DNA of 5,035 nucleotides from Shewanella sp. (GTDB taxonomy: Bacteria > Pseudomonadota > Gammaproteobacteria > Enterobacterales > Shewanellaceae): NCBI GenBank assembly GCA_004195335.1, contig SDWK01000571.1, positions 1 to 5,035 on the forward strand, given 5' to 3'. A model generated the notes under the pieces. The model saw only the letters and a list, made by a program, of their open reading frames with translations, ran no database searches and was not told the DNA's origin. Position numbers and translations under genes: made by a program. Within the stretch, counting starts at the first letter, position 1. Every line of letters starts with the position of its first letter. This document shows positions 4,883 through 5,035 of the stretch, piece after piece.

Positions 4883-5035
4883 TTAGCGCTTCTGAGGCAA
4901 GGTCATTAATTGCTCCTCGGCTCTAGCATCCTGCTTCGCTCTACCTCCTATATCCATATAGTCGTGCATAAAGGGCATTAACAACATCTGACCTCCAAGG
5001 ATAATGGAATGGACCCATCCACTTTTAATCGGCCT
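4883..5035 (-). CDS. C-terminal end of an unidentified protein, or open frame within a dispersed repeat
   Basis: The minus strand is open from the window edge to TAA (4883-4885), giving 50 residues that start RPIKSGWVHS, pass through a moderately hydrophobic stretch (IILGGQMLLMPFM), and end in a charged, helix-like tail (GGRAKQDARAEEQLMTLPQKR). This could be the last transmembrane or amphipathic helix and cytoplasmic tail of a real protein with its start outside the window. Against this, a 50-codon edge frame has a chance of very roughly one in ten in any one frame, no terminator follows, two codons are the rarer AGA, and the DNA next to the stop is palindrome-rich and repeat-like. I do not recognise a family. 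If real, the gene lies upstream of the kinase in the same direction, with an 81-base gap. Confidence 0.4.
   Translation of the reverse strand, partial: RPIKSGWVHSIILGGQMLLMPFMHDYMDIGGRAKQDARAEEQLMTLPQKR

Overview
The window looks like part of a gammaproteobacterial chromosome, most probably Shewanella or a close marine relative. This is inferred from an eight-haem c-type cytochrome lipoprotein, moderate GC content, and short heptamer repeats (agctcgt) between genes. No RNA gene, CRISPR array or complete insertion sequence is visible.

Layout. Bases 1-48 are the last 15 codons of a plus-strand gene, followed by a hairpin (63-90) that could terminate transcription in both directions. Everything else that codes is on the minus strand. 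A 55-residue, two-helix membrane protein lies at 173-340; it is preceded by a good ribosome binding site. Bases 341-783 hold no convincing gene but contain two patches of 7-base repeats, a small hairpin and a strong intrinsic terminator (702-736) for the next gene. The core of the window, read right to left, is a sensor histidine kinase with a seven-helix membrane domain (3407-4801), a response regulator with an ArsR-like winged-helix output (2603-3235), and an octahaem cytochrome c lipoprotein with an N-terminal cadherin/Ig-like domain (784-2406). At the right edge an open frame enters the window from outside (4883-5035); it is either the end of a real gene or part of a dispersed repeat.

How the genes may work together (inference). 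The kinase would sense a membrane, redox or quinone-pool-related signal through its seven-helix domain. It would phosphorylate Asp52 of the regulator, whose winged helix would then control the adjacent cytochrome gene. That gene has its own plausible sigma-70 promoter with an inverted repeat between the -35 and -10 boxes. The set reads as a self-contained, signal-controlled respiratory module. The electron acceptor or donor cannot be read from the sequence. The gaps between the three genes (171 and 196 bases), together with promoter-like and palindromic elements in them, suggest separately adjustable transcription units rather than one tight operon.
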